This document shows positions 16,005-25,389 of a stretch of DNA of 64,000 nucleotides, one piece after another (position 1 is the stretch's first letter; the number at the start of each line of letters is the position of its first letter). A program made the position numbers and the translations under genes. The stretch comes from RYN-111 sp963760125. Lineage in GTDB: Bacteria > Actinomycetota > Actinomycetes > Mycobacteriales > SCTD01. The notes under the pieces are model-generated. The model was not told where the DNA came from. It ran no database searches and saw nothing but the letters and a program-made list of their open reading frames with translations. The DNA lies in the NCBI GenBank assembly GCA_963760125.1, contig CAVXBV010000011.1, positions 62,001-126,000 on the forward strand, written 5' to 3'.

Positions 16005-16196
16005 TCAGACCGGCGGGCGGAGGGCGGTCATCGCGTCGTAGGCGTGCCGCCGGACCCGCACCGCGCTCAGGCCGAGCTCGCCCGCGATCTGCCGGTAGCT
16101 CGAACCCGCGGCGGCGAGTGTCAGCACCCGCCGGTCCAGCGGGACCAAGCCGCTGAGGGCGACCACGAACCAGTGAGGCGGGCCCTGGCTGGACAT
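16005..16196 (-). CDS. Small LuxR/sigma-4-type HTH protein
   Basis: A 63-residue protein consisting almost only of a helix-turn-helix: LVPLDRRVLTLAAAGSSYRQ, then IAGELGLSAVRVRRHAYDAM, the spacing seen in LuxR/GerE and sigma region 4 HTHs. There is no sensor domain. ATG at 16196 is chosen as it precedes the first well-formed helix; longer readings add polar sequence without merit. It is convergent with the universal stress protein (gap nine bases) and divergent from the SNF2 helicase. It may be a DNA-binding regulator or a remnant of a larger one. Confidence 0.55.
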   Translation of the reverse strand: MSSQGPPHWFVVALSGLVPLDRRVLTLAAAGSSYRQIAGELGLSAVRVRRHAYDAMTALRPPV

Positions 16197-16503
16197 GATC
16201 ACGATCCGACAGTAGCCACCGGCGTGGCGGCGCGACACCGTTCTGGTGGAAATGTCCCCAAGACGACGGTTGCCGCCTCCGAGGCGGTCACACGCGGTGG
16301 ACCGCACCCCTGACCCGCGTGAGCGGTACGCTCGCTGTGCACTGGTGTCACGAAGCCATCAGTCCCGCGAGCCCGTGACCGTGACCGGTCCCCTCTCGAG
16401 ACGACGTGATCGACCCTTGTCGGGCCGTTCCCGCCGTACGGCGACTGCTGGGCCTCGACGACGCCGTGCTCGACGGCCTGCGGGCCAGGCAGAGGAGCGG
16501 AAC
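16197..16503. other. 307-base gap between small HTH gene and SNF2 helicase
   Basis: I see no convincing gene here. Two reading frames cross it, but neither shows a recognisable domain. It must contain divergent promoters for the HTH gene and the helicase; GGTACGCTCGCTGTGCACTG near 16324 is a possible helicase promoter region (TACGCT as -10). The helicase ribosome site GAGGAG lies at 16492-16497. Confidence 0.4.
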
Positions 16504-18645
16504 GTGGCCAGACAGGGCCAGCGGTCGTCCGGACGGGCGCCGACGCGCGCGCGGCAGCCCCGCGAGGTCGGCATCGTGCCCGTCCTCACCAAGGCGATGC
16601 GCGACGTCGAGGTGGCAGTGCAGCGGGAGAAGGTCAACCCGGCGATCCGGGTGACCTTCCAAGCCGTGGCGCTGCTCGTGCGCGAGGAGCGCGCCCGCAT
16701 CAAGGCGGCCGCAGACCTCAGCGAGAACAAGCGCGGTGAGGCGCTCAAGCGCCTCGACGGGGTCGCCCAGGTGATGGCGCGCACCGCACCGCGTGACGCC
16801 ACCCTCATCGCCCTGCTGGCCGAGGACGCCGAGGCCCTGGACGGGTTGAGGACCGTGCTGCGCGAGCTGCGGGTCGCCGCCGGGCTGGAGTCCGCGACGG
16901 CCCCCGTCGCGACGGACGTCTCCTCGCCGTTCGTCCGCAGCGAGCCCAAGGACGACAAGCAGGTCGTCCCGCAGTCGGTCATCGCGCGCCAGCTGGCCAA
17001 CCCCTTCCTCGAACCGGACTACGACGCGCCGCCGCCGCCCAAGGCGCGGCCGCGGCTGCTGTCCACGTGGGAGCTGCTCGGGCCGCTGCTCAAGTCCTTC
17101 GAGACCGCCTCCGGGGGCGAGTCCTCCTGCATGGAGCTCCCGCCGGCCTCGACGCTGCTCGCGCCGGCCGGTCTGCCGCTCATGCCGCACCAGGCCCAGG
17201 TCGTCGCGGCAGCGGCGGACGGGCACCGCACCTTCCTGCTCGCCGACGAGCCCGGCCTCGGCAAGACCGCGCAGGCGCTGCTCTCGGCGCAGGCCGCCAA
17301 CGCCTACCCGCTGCTGTGCGTCGTCCCCAACGTCGTCAAGACCAACTGGGCCCGCGAGGCGAAGCTCTGGACGCCCAACCACCAGGCCACCGTCGTGCAG
17401 GGTGACGGGGACACGATCGACGGCTTCTCCGACATCGTGATCGTCAACTACGAGGTGCTCGACCGGCACGTCGGCTGGCTCGGCACGCTGGGCTTCCGCG
17501 GCATGGTGGTCGACGAGGCCCACTTCATCAAGAACCCGAAGTCGCAGCGCTCGCGCCACGTGATGGAGGTGTCCGAGCGGATCCGGGCCCGCACCCTGCG
17601 ACCGCTGCTCATGGCGCTGACCGGCACGCCGCTCATCAACGACATCGAGGACTTCCTCGCCATCTGGCAGTTCCTCGGCTGGATCGGCGACAAGGAGCCG
17701 GGGGCCGAACTGATGAACATGCTCGAGGACAACGGGCTCCTCCCGGTCGACCCGGGCTTCGGACCCGAGGCCCGCGCTGCGGTCATCGACCTCGGCATCG
17801 TCCGCCGCCGCAAGGTGGACGTGGCGGCCGACATCCCCGCCCGCCGCATCGCCGACCTGCCCGTCGAGCTCGACGGGGCCCTCGGCCGGTCGATCCGCGA
17901 GGCCGAGCGCGTCCTCGCCCGCCGGCTGGTTAAGCGGTACGAGTCCGCGCTCGCGGCGCGCGGCGGCCACGACGTCGAGGGGATCGACCTCGACCTGGTG
18001 CGCAAGGTCGCGTCGTGGGAGCGGCAGGACACCGACGAGAAGAGCACGGACGAGAACGTCTTCACGATGATGCGTCGCATCGGCCAGGCCAAGGCCGGCC
18101 TGGCCGCGGACTACGCCGCTCAGCTGTCGCGCAACGTCGGCAAGGTGGTGTTCTTCGCCAAGCACATCGACGTGATGGACACTGCCGAGCAGACGTTCAC
18201 GCAGCGCAGCATCAAGCACGTGTCGATCCGCGGAGACCAGACTCCGAAGGTCCGGCAGGCCAGCATCGACGCGTTCATGAACGACCCGGAGGTCAAGGTC
18301 GTGGTCTGCTCGCTGACCGCGGCAGGTGTCGGCCTGAACCTCCAGGTCGCCTCCAACGTGGTGCTCGCTGAACTGTCGTGGACCGACGCCGAGCAGACGC
18401 AAGCCATCGACCGGGTGCACCGCATCGGCCAGGACCAGCCCGTCACCGCCTGGCGCATCATCGCGGCGCAGACCATCGACGCCAAGGTTGCCGAGCTCAT
18501 CGACGGCAAGGCCGGCCTGGCCGCGCGCGCCCTCGACGGGTCGGACGAGGAGCTGGGGTCTTCGGTCGACATCCAGCTCGAAGCGCTGGTGTCGCTGCTG
18601 ACCGACGCCCTCGTCGAGGCCAAGAGGGGCCTGTCGTTCAGCTGA
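16504..18645 (+). CDS. SNF2-family DEAD/DEAH helicase
   Basis: A 713-residue SWI2/SNF2 ATPase. An N-terminal region of about 200 residues (charged, helical) is followed by RecA lobe 1 with Walker A DEPGLGKT near 247, DEAH near 336 and TGTPLIND near 373. Lobe 2 contains a long helical insertion (about 460-530), VVFFAKHIDVMD, then VVCSLTAAGVGLNL and the arginine-finger block QTQAIDRVHRIGQ near 631. Such proteins translocate on double-stranded DNA to remodel bound proteins, in repair, transcription or defence. GTG at 16504 is chosen for its GAGGAG site. It stands alone, with no methylase or nuclease partner. Confidence 0.92.
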   Translation: MARQGQRSSGRAPTRARQPREVGIVPVLTKAMRDVEVAVQREKVNPAIRVTFQAVALLVREERARIKAAADLSENKRGEALKRLDGVAQVMARTAPRDATLIALLAEDAEALDGLRTVLRELRVAAGLESATAPVATDVSSPFVRSEPKDDKQVVPQSVIARQLANPFLEPDYDAPPPPKARPRLLSTWELLGPLLKSFETASGGESSCMELPPASTLLAPAGLPLMPHQAQVVAAAADGHRTFLLADEPGLGKTAQALLSAQAANAYPLLCVVPNVVKTNWAREAKLWTPNHQATVVQGDGDTIDGFSDIVIVNYEVLDRHVGWLGTLGFRGMVVDEAHFIKNPKSQRSRHVMEVSERIRARTLRPLLMALTGTPLINDIEDFLAIWQFLGWIGDKEPGAELMNMLEDNGLLPVDPGFGPEARAAVIDLGIVRRRKVDVAADIPARRIADLPVELDGALGRSIREAERVLARRLVKRYESALAARGGHDVEGIDLDLVRKVASWERQDTDEKSTDENVFTMMRRIGQAKAGLAADYAAQLSRNVGKVVFFAKHIDVMDTAEQTFTQRSIKHVSIRGDQTPKVRQASIDAFMNDPEVKVVVCSLTAAGVGLNLQVASNVVLAELSWTDAEQTQAIDRVHRIGQDQPVTAWRIIAAQTIDAKVAELIDGKAGLAARALDGSDEELGSSVDIQLEALVSLLTDALVEAKRGLSFS

Positions 18646-18663
18646 TCACCTTCCGGAGCCCGC

Positions 18664-19572
18664 GTGCGTGACGAGGACTTCCTCGCCCTGGCCGATCCCG
18701 CCACCCGTGCTGCCCTCGCGGGTGCGGAACGGCTCGACCTCACCCAGGACCTGACCGCGTTGCGGCGCGAGACGGCCGTCCTCGTCGCCGCCACAGCGCA
18801 GCCTCTCCCCGAGGGCCTGACACAGGGGGACGTGGTCGTCCCCGGTGGTCCGCGGGTGCGGGTGACCCGGCCGGCCGAGCCGGTGGGGACGATCGTCTGG
18901 GTGCACGGCGGGGGCTTCTTGCTGGGCTCGCTCGACGGGAGCGACCTGCACTGCCGCACCCTGGCCCAGACACATCGCGCGCGCGTCGTCTCCGTCGACT
19001 ACCGGCTCGCCCCGGAGCACCCCGCTCCCGCGGCGATCGAGGACTGCCACGCCGCGCTCGACTGGGCATTCGCCGATACCGAGGGTCCGGTCGTGCTGGC
19101 CGGTGGCAGCGCCGGGGCCGGCCTGGCCGCGGCGACGACGCTGCGGGTGCGCGAGCACGGCGGCCGGCAGCCCAACGCTCAGGTGCTGCACTACCCGATG
19201 CTGGACGACCGAGCGATCACGCCCTCCTCCCGTGAGGTCACCTTCGCGGGGACCTGGCACCGCTCGGCCAACGAGATCGCCTGGCAGCACTACCTCTCCG
19301 GTCGCGACGACCTTCCGGCGTACGTCGTGCCGGCGCGCGTCGACGACCTCGCCGGGCTCCCCCCGACGTTCCTCGACGTCGGGACCCTCGACCTGTTCCG
19401 CGACGAGGACATCGCCTTCGCGCAGCGCCTGATGGCGTGCGGCGTCCCCACCGACCTCGTGGTCACCGCAGGTGCCTGGCACGGGTCCGAGCTGCTCTGC
19501 CCGGATGCGCCGTCGTCGCAGGCGATCACGGCGGCGCGGCACCGCGCCTACCGGCACTTCCTGACCGACTGA
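18664..19572 (+). CDS. Alpha/beta hydrolase of the hormone-sensitive-lipase type
   Basis: A 302-residue cytoplasmic esterase. The oxyanion motif HGGGFLLGS lies near residue 80, the nucleophile elbow GGSAGAG near 148, a catalytic Asp in the LDLFRDED segment near 243, and His in GAWHGSE near 272, so the triad is complete. The HGGG family hydrolyses short-chain esters of small molecules or acyl glycerols. GTG at 18664 begins 18 bases after the helicase stop, so it may be part of that transcript. The substrate is unknown. Confidence 0.88.
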   Translation: MRDEDFLALADPATRAALAGAERLDLTQDLTALRRETAVLVAATAQPLPEGLTQGDVVVPGGPRVRVTRPAEPVGTIVWVHGGGFLLGSLDGSDLHCRTLAQTHRARVVSVDYRLAPEHPAPAAIEDCHAALDWAFADTEGPVVLAGGSAGAGLAAATTLRVREHGGRQPNAQVLHYPMLDDRAITPSSREVTFAGTWHRSANEIAWQHYLSGRDDLPAYVVPARVDDLAGLPPTFLDVGTLDLFRDEDIAFAQRLMACGVPTDLVVTAGAWHGSELLCPDAPSSQAITAARHRAYRHFLTD

Positions 19573-19643
19573 TCCCGACGCGCATAACCCAGGGCCGGCA
19601 GGGGCACACGCGCCTCATCGTTCCCCCTGACCGGAGGTCTCTC

Positions 19644-20198
19644 GTGCCCGACGCCATCGTGCTCCTCAAGAACGACCACAAGACCGTGGAGAAGCTCTTC
19701 AAGCAGTTCGAGGGCCTCGGCCCGAACGCCGTGAAGACCAAGCGCAAGGTGGTCGACCAGATCATCGAGGAGCTCAGCGTCCACGCGGCGGTCGAGGAGC
19801 AGTGGTTCTACCCCGCCGTCCGCACGCAGGTGCCGGACCTGGAGGACGACGTCCTCGAGGGCCTCGAGGAGCACCACATCGTGAAGTGGACGCTCGACGA
19901 GCTCAAGGACCTGCCGGCCGACGCCGAGCGGTTCGACGCCAAGGTCACGGTGCTCATCGAGAGCGTGCGGCACCACGTCGAGGAGGAGGAGACGGAGATC
20001 TTCCCCGACGTCCGCAAGGCCCTGGGGCGCAAGGCCCTGCAGGAGCTGGGAGACCAGCTCGAGAAGGCCAAGACCGTGGCCCCGACGAAGCCGCACCCGC
20101 GGGCCCCGTCCACCCCGCCGGCCAACCTTGTCGCCGGGCCTGGTGCCGCAGCCGTCGACGCCGTCACCAAGAAGGTGCGCAAGGCCGTCGGTCGGTGA
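19644..20198 (+). CDS. Hemerythrin HHE-domain protein
   Basis: A 184-residue protein with a four-helix hemerythrin-like cation-binding domain over residues 1-140. Putative di-iron ligands are His in LLKNDHKTVEKLF, His and Glu in HAAVEEQWFYP, His in LEEHHIVKW and His/Glu in RHHVEEEETEIFP. Such bacterial proteins sense or buffer oxygen, nitric oxide or iron. The C-terminal 45 residues are proline-rich then basic (VTKKVRKAVGR) and probably disordered. The GTG start has a good CGGAGG site. Confidence 0.88.
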   Translation: MPDAIVLLKNDHKTVEKLFKQFEGLGPNAVKTKRKVVDQIIEELSVHAAVEEQWFYPAVRTQVPDLEDDVLEGLEEHHIVKWTLDELKDLPADAERFDAKVTVLIESVRHHVEEEETEIFPDVRKALGRKALQELGDQLEKAKTVAPTKPHPRAPSTPPANLVAGPGAAAVDAVTKKVRKAVGR

Positions 20199-20241
20199 CC
20201 CCGCGCGCGGCCCCCGGGCGCGCGCAGAGGAAGATCGACCG

Positions 20242-21021
20242 GTGACCACCTCCGATCGGCACCACGACGACCTGGCGACCACGCGCGTCGGCTCGGTCGT
20301 CTACTCCTCCGTCGTGCACACCTGCCGCGCGCTGCTCTGGACCCGGAGCCGGTTGAGCGTCAGCACGCAGCAGCCACTGCCGGACGGACCGCTGCTCATC
20401 GCCGGTAACCACCTGTGCCTGATCGACCCGTTCGTCCTCGGTCCGTCCATCGACGAGCTCGGCCGGCGCGCGAGATACATGGGCAAGATCAGCGTCTTCA
20501 CGACGCCCGTCATCGGCACCATCTGCCGGTCGGCCGGGATGATCCCGGTGGATCGCGGCAACGACCCGGCCCAGGCCCTCGCGCCTGCGGCCGATGAGTT
20601 GCGACGCGGCGGGTGCGTCGGCATCTACCCCGAAGGCACCACCACCCTGCACCGGGACTACTGGCCGGAGGCCGCACGGACCGGCGTCGCCCGACTTGCC
20701 CTGATGGCAGGTGCAACGGTCGTCCCGGTGGCGCAGTGGGGCACCCAGGAACTGCTCGGGCACGGTGGCCTCAAGGACGTCGCCGCCACGGCCAGGCGGC
20801 TGCGTCGGGTCGCGATCACCGTGCGCGCCGGCGCCCCCATCGTGCTGTCAGGGGATCCCGCCGACCGAGGCGCCGTGGCTGCGGGGACCGAGCAGATCTC
20901 GGCGGCCCTCGTGGCCCTGCTCGGCGAGGTCCGAGGCACGCCGGTCCCGTCGTACGCCGGTCAGCGCTGCGGTCGGCGCGACGGCGTGCCCTGCGCCTGC
21001 GCGGGCGACTCCCAGGCCTGA
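20242..21021 (+). CDS. PlsC-family 1-acylglycerol-3-phosphate acyltransferase
   Basis: A 259-residue acyltransferase. The catalytic NHxxxxD motif is NHLCLID near residue 54, and the glycerol-phosphate binding motif YPEGTTT lies near 132, followed by GVARLALMAGATVVPVAQWG, all in the order of PlsC. It should acylate a lysophosphatidate or related acceptor at the membrane face. The C-terminus ends in a cysteine-containing tail (RCGRRDGVPCACAGDS) not usual in the family. GTG at 20242 follows AGAGGAAG. Gene order after the hemerythrin is probably incidental. Confidence 0.87.
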   Translation: MTTSDRHHDDLATTRVGSVVYSSVVHTCRALLWTRSRLSVSTQQPLPDGPLLIAGNHLCLIDPFVLGPSIDELGRRARYMGKISVFTTPVIGTICRSAGMIPVDRGNDPAQALAPAADELRRGGCVGIYPEGTTTLHRDYWPEAARTGVARLALMAGATVVPVAQWGTQELLGHGGLKDVAATARRLRRVAITVRAGAPIVLSGDPADRGAVAAGTEQISAALVALLGEVRGTPVPSYAGQRCGRRDGVPCACAGDSQA

Positions 21022-21100
21022 GCGCGACGGGTCGGGGGGCCGAGGTCGCGGCCGGGCTCCTGGTGCAGGACTGCGCGCCGGGACGTCGAACCCTGTGCGC

Positions 21101-22780
21101 ATGCTCTGTTCGCGCCGCCGCGCCCTGCCCCTGATCCTGGCCCTGCTCGGAGCCCTCGCCCTCCCGGCCGCGGCCCACGAGAGCGCGGCCTCGGGGGAGC
21201 CCACCCCCGGCCGCACCGACTCGACCTGGTCCGAGGCGTACATCCCCTCCGCCGACGGCCTCACGACCCTGCACGCCGACGTGCTGCGGCCGAAGGGCCT
21301 GGCCGACAACGTCCGGACCCCGGTCGTCATGACGGTCAGCCCCTACACCGGCCACGGCTTCGACAGCCCGACGGCCAAGGGGCCCAACCCGCGGTTCTAC
21401 GACTTCCTCGACCAGAGCAAGATCCTGTCCCGCGGCTACACCTACGTCATCGTCGACCTCCCGGGCTTCGGGGGCTCCGGCGGGTGCAACGACTGGGGCG
21501 GGCCGTCGGAGCAGGGCGGCGTGAAGTCGGCGGTCGAGTGGGCCGCCGCGCAGCCGTGGTCGACCGGCAAGGTCGGGCTGTTCGGCAAGTCCTACGACGG
21601 CTGGACCGGCCTGATGGGGGCCGCCCAGCACCCGAAGGGCCTGGCCGCGGTGATCTCGATGGAGCCGGTCTACAGCGGCTACCGCTACCTCTACTCCGAC
21701 GGTGTGCGGTTCATCAACAGCGTCACCACACCCGCCCTCTTCCAGGCGTACGACGCCTCGAGCTCCTCGGTGTACGACACCCCCCAGTACCAGGTCTCCG
21801 GCGCCCCGGAGGCGTACTGCTATGCCCCGAACTACGCGCAGCAGGCCGGGCTCGACGACCCGACGACCGCTTTCTGGCAGGCCCGCGACCTGCTGCCGAC
21901 GGCCCGCAAGGCCACCACGCCGCTGTTCCTCACCCAGGGCTTCCTCGAGGACAACACCAAGCCCGACGGCGCCTTCGACTACTTCCGCGACTACGCCGGC
22001 CCCAAGCACGCCTGGTTCGGCCAGCACGAGCACGTCCGGGGGTACGACGTCGTCGGCGGCCGCCGCGCGAACGGCCGGACGCAGTTCGTCGCGGAGGCCA
22101 ACCGGTTCCTCGACCACTGGCTCAAGGGGGCCAAGACCACGGGCGACCCCGTGGTGGAGGTGCAGGACGGCGACGGCCGCTGGCGCGCCGAGAAGGCTTG
22201 GCCCCCCGTGGACAGCAAGGCGTTCCGCACCACGCTCGCCACCGGCGGCTACACCGACGACGGGAGCAACAGCGGGTCCGACGGCAGCACCGAGGGCGAG
22301 GGCGTCTGGTCCATTTCCCAGCCGCTGACCCGGACGGCGCACTACGCCGGCGAGGCCGTGGTCACGGCCACGGTCAACGCGACCGTGCCGCGGGCGGACC
22401 TCGTCGCGAACACCTACGACATCGCTCCCGACGGCAAGGCCGTTTTGCTCGGCCGGGCCGCCACGCTGCTGCGCGGCACGGGAGCGCAGAAGGCCACCCT
22501 CACGCTGTACGGCCAGGACTGGGTGCTCCCGAAGGGCCATCGCGTCGGCGTCCTGCTGTCCGGGGCGAACGCTGAGTGGTACCTGCACGCGCCGACGCAG
22601 CAGCCGGTGTCGGTGACCGCGGCGTCCGTGACCCTGCCGTTCCTCACCAAGGCGCGCACTGCCTTCCTCAAGGACGGCGAGTCCACGCCCCGGCTCGACG
22701 CGTGGCGGGCCAGCGCTGGGACCATCACCGTCCCGGCGTCGGTGATCGCCGCGAGCCAGCGGACGTTCGCGCTTCCCTGA
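21101..22780 (+). CDS. Secreted CocE/NonD-type hydrolase (X-Pro dipeptidyl-peptidase family)
   Basis: A 559-residue exported protein: signal peptide (residues 1-26, ending PAAAHES), then a peptidase S15 alpha/beta-hydrolase domain to about residue 330. The nucleophile is in GKSYDGW (around residue 166), within GLFGKSYDGWTGLMGA. A C-terminal beta-sandwich of the X-Pro dipeptidyl-peptidase type follows (about 350-555). The family includes cocaine esterase, glutaryl acylase and prolyl peptidases, so the substrate cannot be given. ATG at 21101 is preceded by GTG at 21095 in frame, which is also possible. It ends six bases before a convergent gene. Confidence 0.88.
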   Translation: MLCSRRRALPLILALLGALALPAAAHESAASGEPTPGRTDSTWSEAYIPSADGLTTLHADVLRPKGLADNVRTPVVMTVSPYTGHGFDSPTAKGPNPRFYDFLDQSKILSRGYTYVIVDLPGFGGSGGCNDWGGPSEQGGVKSAVEWAAAQPWSTGKVGLFGKSYDGWTGLMGAAQHPKGLAAVISMEPVYSGYRYLYSDGVRFINSVTTPALFQAYDASSSSVYDTPQYQVSGAPEAYCYAPNYAQQAGLDDPTTAFWQARDLLPTARKATTPLFLTQGFLEDNTKPDGAFDYFRDYAGPKHAWFGQHEHVRGYDVVGGRRANGRTQFVAEANRFLDHWLKGAKTTGDPVVEVQDGDGRWRAEKAWPPVDSKAFRTTLATGGYTDDGSNSGSDGSTEGEGVWSISQPLTRTAHYAGEAVVTATVNATVPRADLVANTYDIAPDGKAVLLGRAATLLRGTGAQKATLTLYGQDWVLPKGHRVGVLLSGANAEWYLHAPTQQPVSVTAASVTLPFLTKARTAFLKDGESTPRLDAWRASAGTITVPASVIAASQRTFALP

Positions 22781-22786
22781 GTCGGC

Positions 22787-23905
22787 TCAGGCGGACGGGC
22801 GGACGAGGTACTTGCTTCCCGTGGCCTGGCGGGCGTACGCCTGCACGGTCGCCGGGTCGAGCAGGCCCTCGAGCGACACCTCGTCGGAGTAGCTGCTCGC
22901 GAAGGTGGTCGTCAGCCCAGCGACGACGCGAGCCCGCAGCCGGCCGTGCTCCTCCATCGACAGGGTCCCGAGGAACGGCGTGAGCAGCCACCCACCGACG
23001 CCCCAGGTGAAGCCGAACCGGCGGTCGAGGACGATCGGCCCGACGTCGAGCCCGCCGTACACGTAGACCTGCTTGTGCACGGTCGTGCCGTAGCCGGTGG
23101 CGGCTGCACCGTTCGCGAGGAGGGCCGTCTCCATGGCCATGAGCAGCTCGCTCGCCGTGCTTCCGCCCCCGATCGCGTCGAAGCCCAGGGTGGCGCCAGT
23201 GGACGCGACCGCGGCGGCCAGGTCGGCGGCGTACGTCGGTGCGCCGCTCACGACGACGTGCTCGGCCCCGAGTCCGCGCAGGAGCTCGGCCTGCTCCGGG
23301 CGGCGGACGACGTTGACCAGCCCGATGCCCTCCTCGAGGCAGATGCGGACCAGCATCTGCCCGAGGTTGGACGCGGCGGCGGTGTGCACCAGCGCGGTGT
23401 GCCCCTCCCGCCGCATCGTCTCGACCATGCCGAGGGCGGTCAGCGGGTTCACGAAGCAGGAGGCCCCCTCCCGCGGGTCGGTCCCCTCGGGAAGCGGCAG
23501 GCACATCATGGCCGGGACGACGCGGTACTCCGCGTAGGCACCGCCTCCGAGGAACCCGACGGTCTGGCCGAGCAGGCCGTCCGCACCAGCGCCGGCCGCC
23601 ACGACCACGCCCGCGCCTTCGTTCCCGACGATCGTCGGCTCGCCGACCCGCGCCGTGAGCACACTGCCGGCCCCTGCGGGCAGCGGCACCACCAGGCGGT
23701 CACCGTCCCGCTCCGCCTGCGCGACCGTGCTTCCCGCGAGCAGCACCGCGATGTCGGAGGGGTTGAGCGGGGCGGCCTCGACCCGGACCAGCACCTGACC
23801 CTCGCGCGGCTGCGGCATCGGCACCGTCTCCAACGAGACCTCGACCCGGCCCTCGGCGCTCACCAGGCTGCTGATACGTCGCATGGTCTCGGGCAGGTCG
23901 CTCAT
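22787..23905 (-). CDS. Zinc-binding-type (MDR) dehydrogenase/quinone oxidoreductase-like
   Basis: A 372-residue medium-chain dehydrogenase/reductase. The N-terminal GroES-like domain (about 1-150) includes LNPSDIAVLL and GNEGAGVVVAAG, and the Rossmann domain (about 165-320) has LVHTAAASNLGQMLVRI in place of a classic GxGxxG. Catalytic zinc cysteine/histidine ligands are not apparent, so it is of the zinc-free NADPH:quinone reductase-like branch. The substrate is unknown. ATG at 23905 has only a weak ribosome site. It lies downstream of dnaB's stop on the opposite side of an 83-base gap and reads in the same direction. Confidence 0.84.
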   Translation of the reverse strand: MSDLPETMRRISSLVSAEGRVEVSLETVPMPQPREGQVLVRVEAAPLNPSDIAVLLAGSTVAQAERDGDRLVVPLPAGAGSVLTARVGEPTIVGNEGAGVVVAAGAGADGLLGQTVGFLGGGAYAEYRVVPAMMCLPLPEGTDPREGASCFVNPLTALGMVETMRREGHTALVHTAAASNLGQMLVRICLEEGIGLVNVVRRPEQAELLRGLGAEHVVVSGAPTYAADLAAAVASTGATLGFDAIGGGSTASELLMAMETALLANGAAATGYGTTVHKQVYVYGGLDVGPIVLDRRFGFTWGVGGWLLTPFLGTLSMEEHGRLRARVVAGLTTTFASSYSDEVSLEGLLDPATVQAYARQATGSKYLVRPSA

Positions 23906-23988
23906 GGGGGTCCGATCTGTGGCAGGCAGGCTGACGCGGGCTGTCCGGACTCTACGCAGCGGGCGAAGGGGGTCCCGGGGCCCGGCGA

Positions 23989-25389
23989 CTAGCTCGAGCT
24001 CATGTCGACGAAGCGGCTGTAGTGCCCCTGGAACGCCACGGTGATCGTCGCCGTCGGGCCGTTCCTGTGCTTGGCCACGATGAAGTCGGCCTCGCCCGCG
24101 CGCGGGCTCTCCTTCTCGTACGCGTCCTCGCGGTGCAGCAGCACCACCATGTCCGCGTCCTGCTCGATCGAGCCGGACTCGCGAAGGTCGGACAGCATGG
24201 GCTTCTTGTCGGTGCGCTGCTCCGCGCCACGGTTGAGCTGGCTCATCGCGATGACCGGGACCTCGAGCTCCTTGGCCAGCAGCTTGAGGGCGCGGGAGAT
24301 CTCCGAGACCTCCTGCTGGCGGGACTCGGACTTCTTGTTGCCGCTCATCAGCTGGAGGTAGTCGATGACGATCAGCCGCAGGCCGTTGCGCTGCTTGAGG
24401 CGACGGGCCTTGGCGCGGATCTCCATCATCGTCAGGTTGGGGGAGTCGTCGATGTAGAGCGGCGCCTCGGCGACCTCGCCCATCCGACGGGCCAGGCGCG
24501 CCCAGTCGTCGTCGGTCATCGAACCGGACCGCATGTGGTGCAGCGGGACGCGCGCCTCCGCGGACAGCAGACGCATGGTGATCTCGGTCTTGCTCATCTC
24601 CAGGGAGAAGATGCACGACGGCTGGCTGTTCTTGATGGACGCCGAGCGGGCGATGTCGAGTCCCATCGTCGACTTGCCCAGACCGGGTCGGCCGGCGATG
24701 ACGATGAGCTGGCCGGGGTGCAGGCCGTTGGTGAGCTGGTCGAGGTCCGCGAACCCGGTCGGGACCCCGGACATCATCCCGGCACGGCCACCGATCGCCT
24801 CGAGCTCGTCCATCGTCGGCTGCATGAGGTCCTCGAGCAGCGTGTAGTCCTCCGACGTACGGCGCTCGGTGACGTCGTAGATCGCCTGCTGCGCGCGGTC
24901 GACGATGTCGTCGACCTCCGACCCGTCGCCGGAGTACCCGAGCTGGACGATGCGCGTGCCGGCCTCGACGAGGCGCCGCAGGATCGCGAGCTCGGCGACG
25001 ATCTTGGCGTAGTACCCCGCGTTGGCGGCGGTCGGCACCGACGAGACCAGGGTGTGCAGGTAGGGCAGGCCACCGACCCGGCCGGCGTCGCCGTTCTTGG
25101 TCAGCTCGGCGCCGACGGTGATCGCGTCAGCGGGCTCACCGCGGCCGTACAGGTCCAGGATGACGTCGAAGATGATCTGGTGGGCCGGCCGGTAGAAGTC
25201 GGTCGACCGCACGGCCTCCACCACGTCAGCGATGGCGTCCTTGTTGAGCAGCATGCCGCCGAGCACGGACTGCTCGGCGCCGTTGTCCTGCGGCGGGGTG
25301 CGCTCGAACTCCGAGCGCGTCGGCGTCGGGGTCTGCGTCGGGGTCGCCTGGGCGGGTGGCCGGTTCAGCTCGACGACCCGCTCGCTCAC
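23989..25389 (-). CDS. dnaB: Replicative DNA helicase DnaB
   Basis: A 466-residue hexameric replicative helicase that unwinds DNA at the fork. The N-terminal DnaB_N domain covers residues 35-135 (NGAEQSVLGGMLLNKDAI), the RecA-like domain 195-460 with Walker A GRPGLGKST, Walker B LIVIDYLQLM and the MSQLNRGAEQR segment. The sequence runs through these motifs without interruption, so there is no intein, unlike mycobacterial dnaB. The first 30 residues are a Pro/Thr-rich tail (TPTQTPTPT). GTG at 25389 is the likely start. Here dnaB is separated from rplI by about 7 kb of transport and enzyme genes. Confidence 0.97.
   Translation of the reverse strand: MSERVVELNRPPAQATPTQTPTPTRSEFERTPPQDNGAEQSVLGGMLLNKDAIADVVEAVRSTDFYRPAHQIIFDVILDLYGRGEPADAITVGAELTKNGDAGRVGGLPYLHTLVSSVPTAANAGYYAKIVAELAILRRLVEAGTRIVQLGYSGDGSEVDDIVDRAQQAIYDVTERRTSEDYTLLEDLMQPTMDELEAIGGRAGMMSGVPTGFADLDQLTNGLHPGQLIVIAGRPGLGKSTMGLDIARSASIKNSQPSCIFSLEMSKTEITMRLLSAEARVPLHHMRSGSMTDDDWARLARRMGEVAEAPLYIDDSPNLTMMEIRAKARRLKQRNGLRLIVIDYLQLMSGNKKSESRQQEVSEISRALKLLAKELEVPVIAMSQLNRGAEQRTDKKPMLSDLRESGSIEQDADMVVLLHREDAYEKESPRAGEADFIVAKHRNGPTATITVAFQGHYSRFVDMSSS

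Noticed and set aside
23989..25389. Intein in dnaB
   Set aside because: Length is 466 residues and helicase motifs are uninterrupted.
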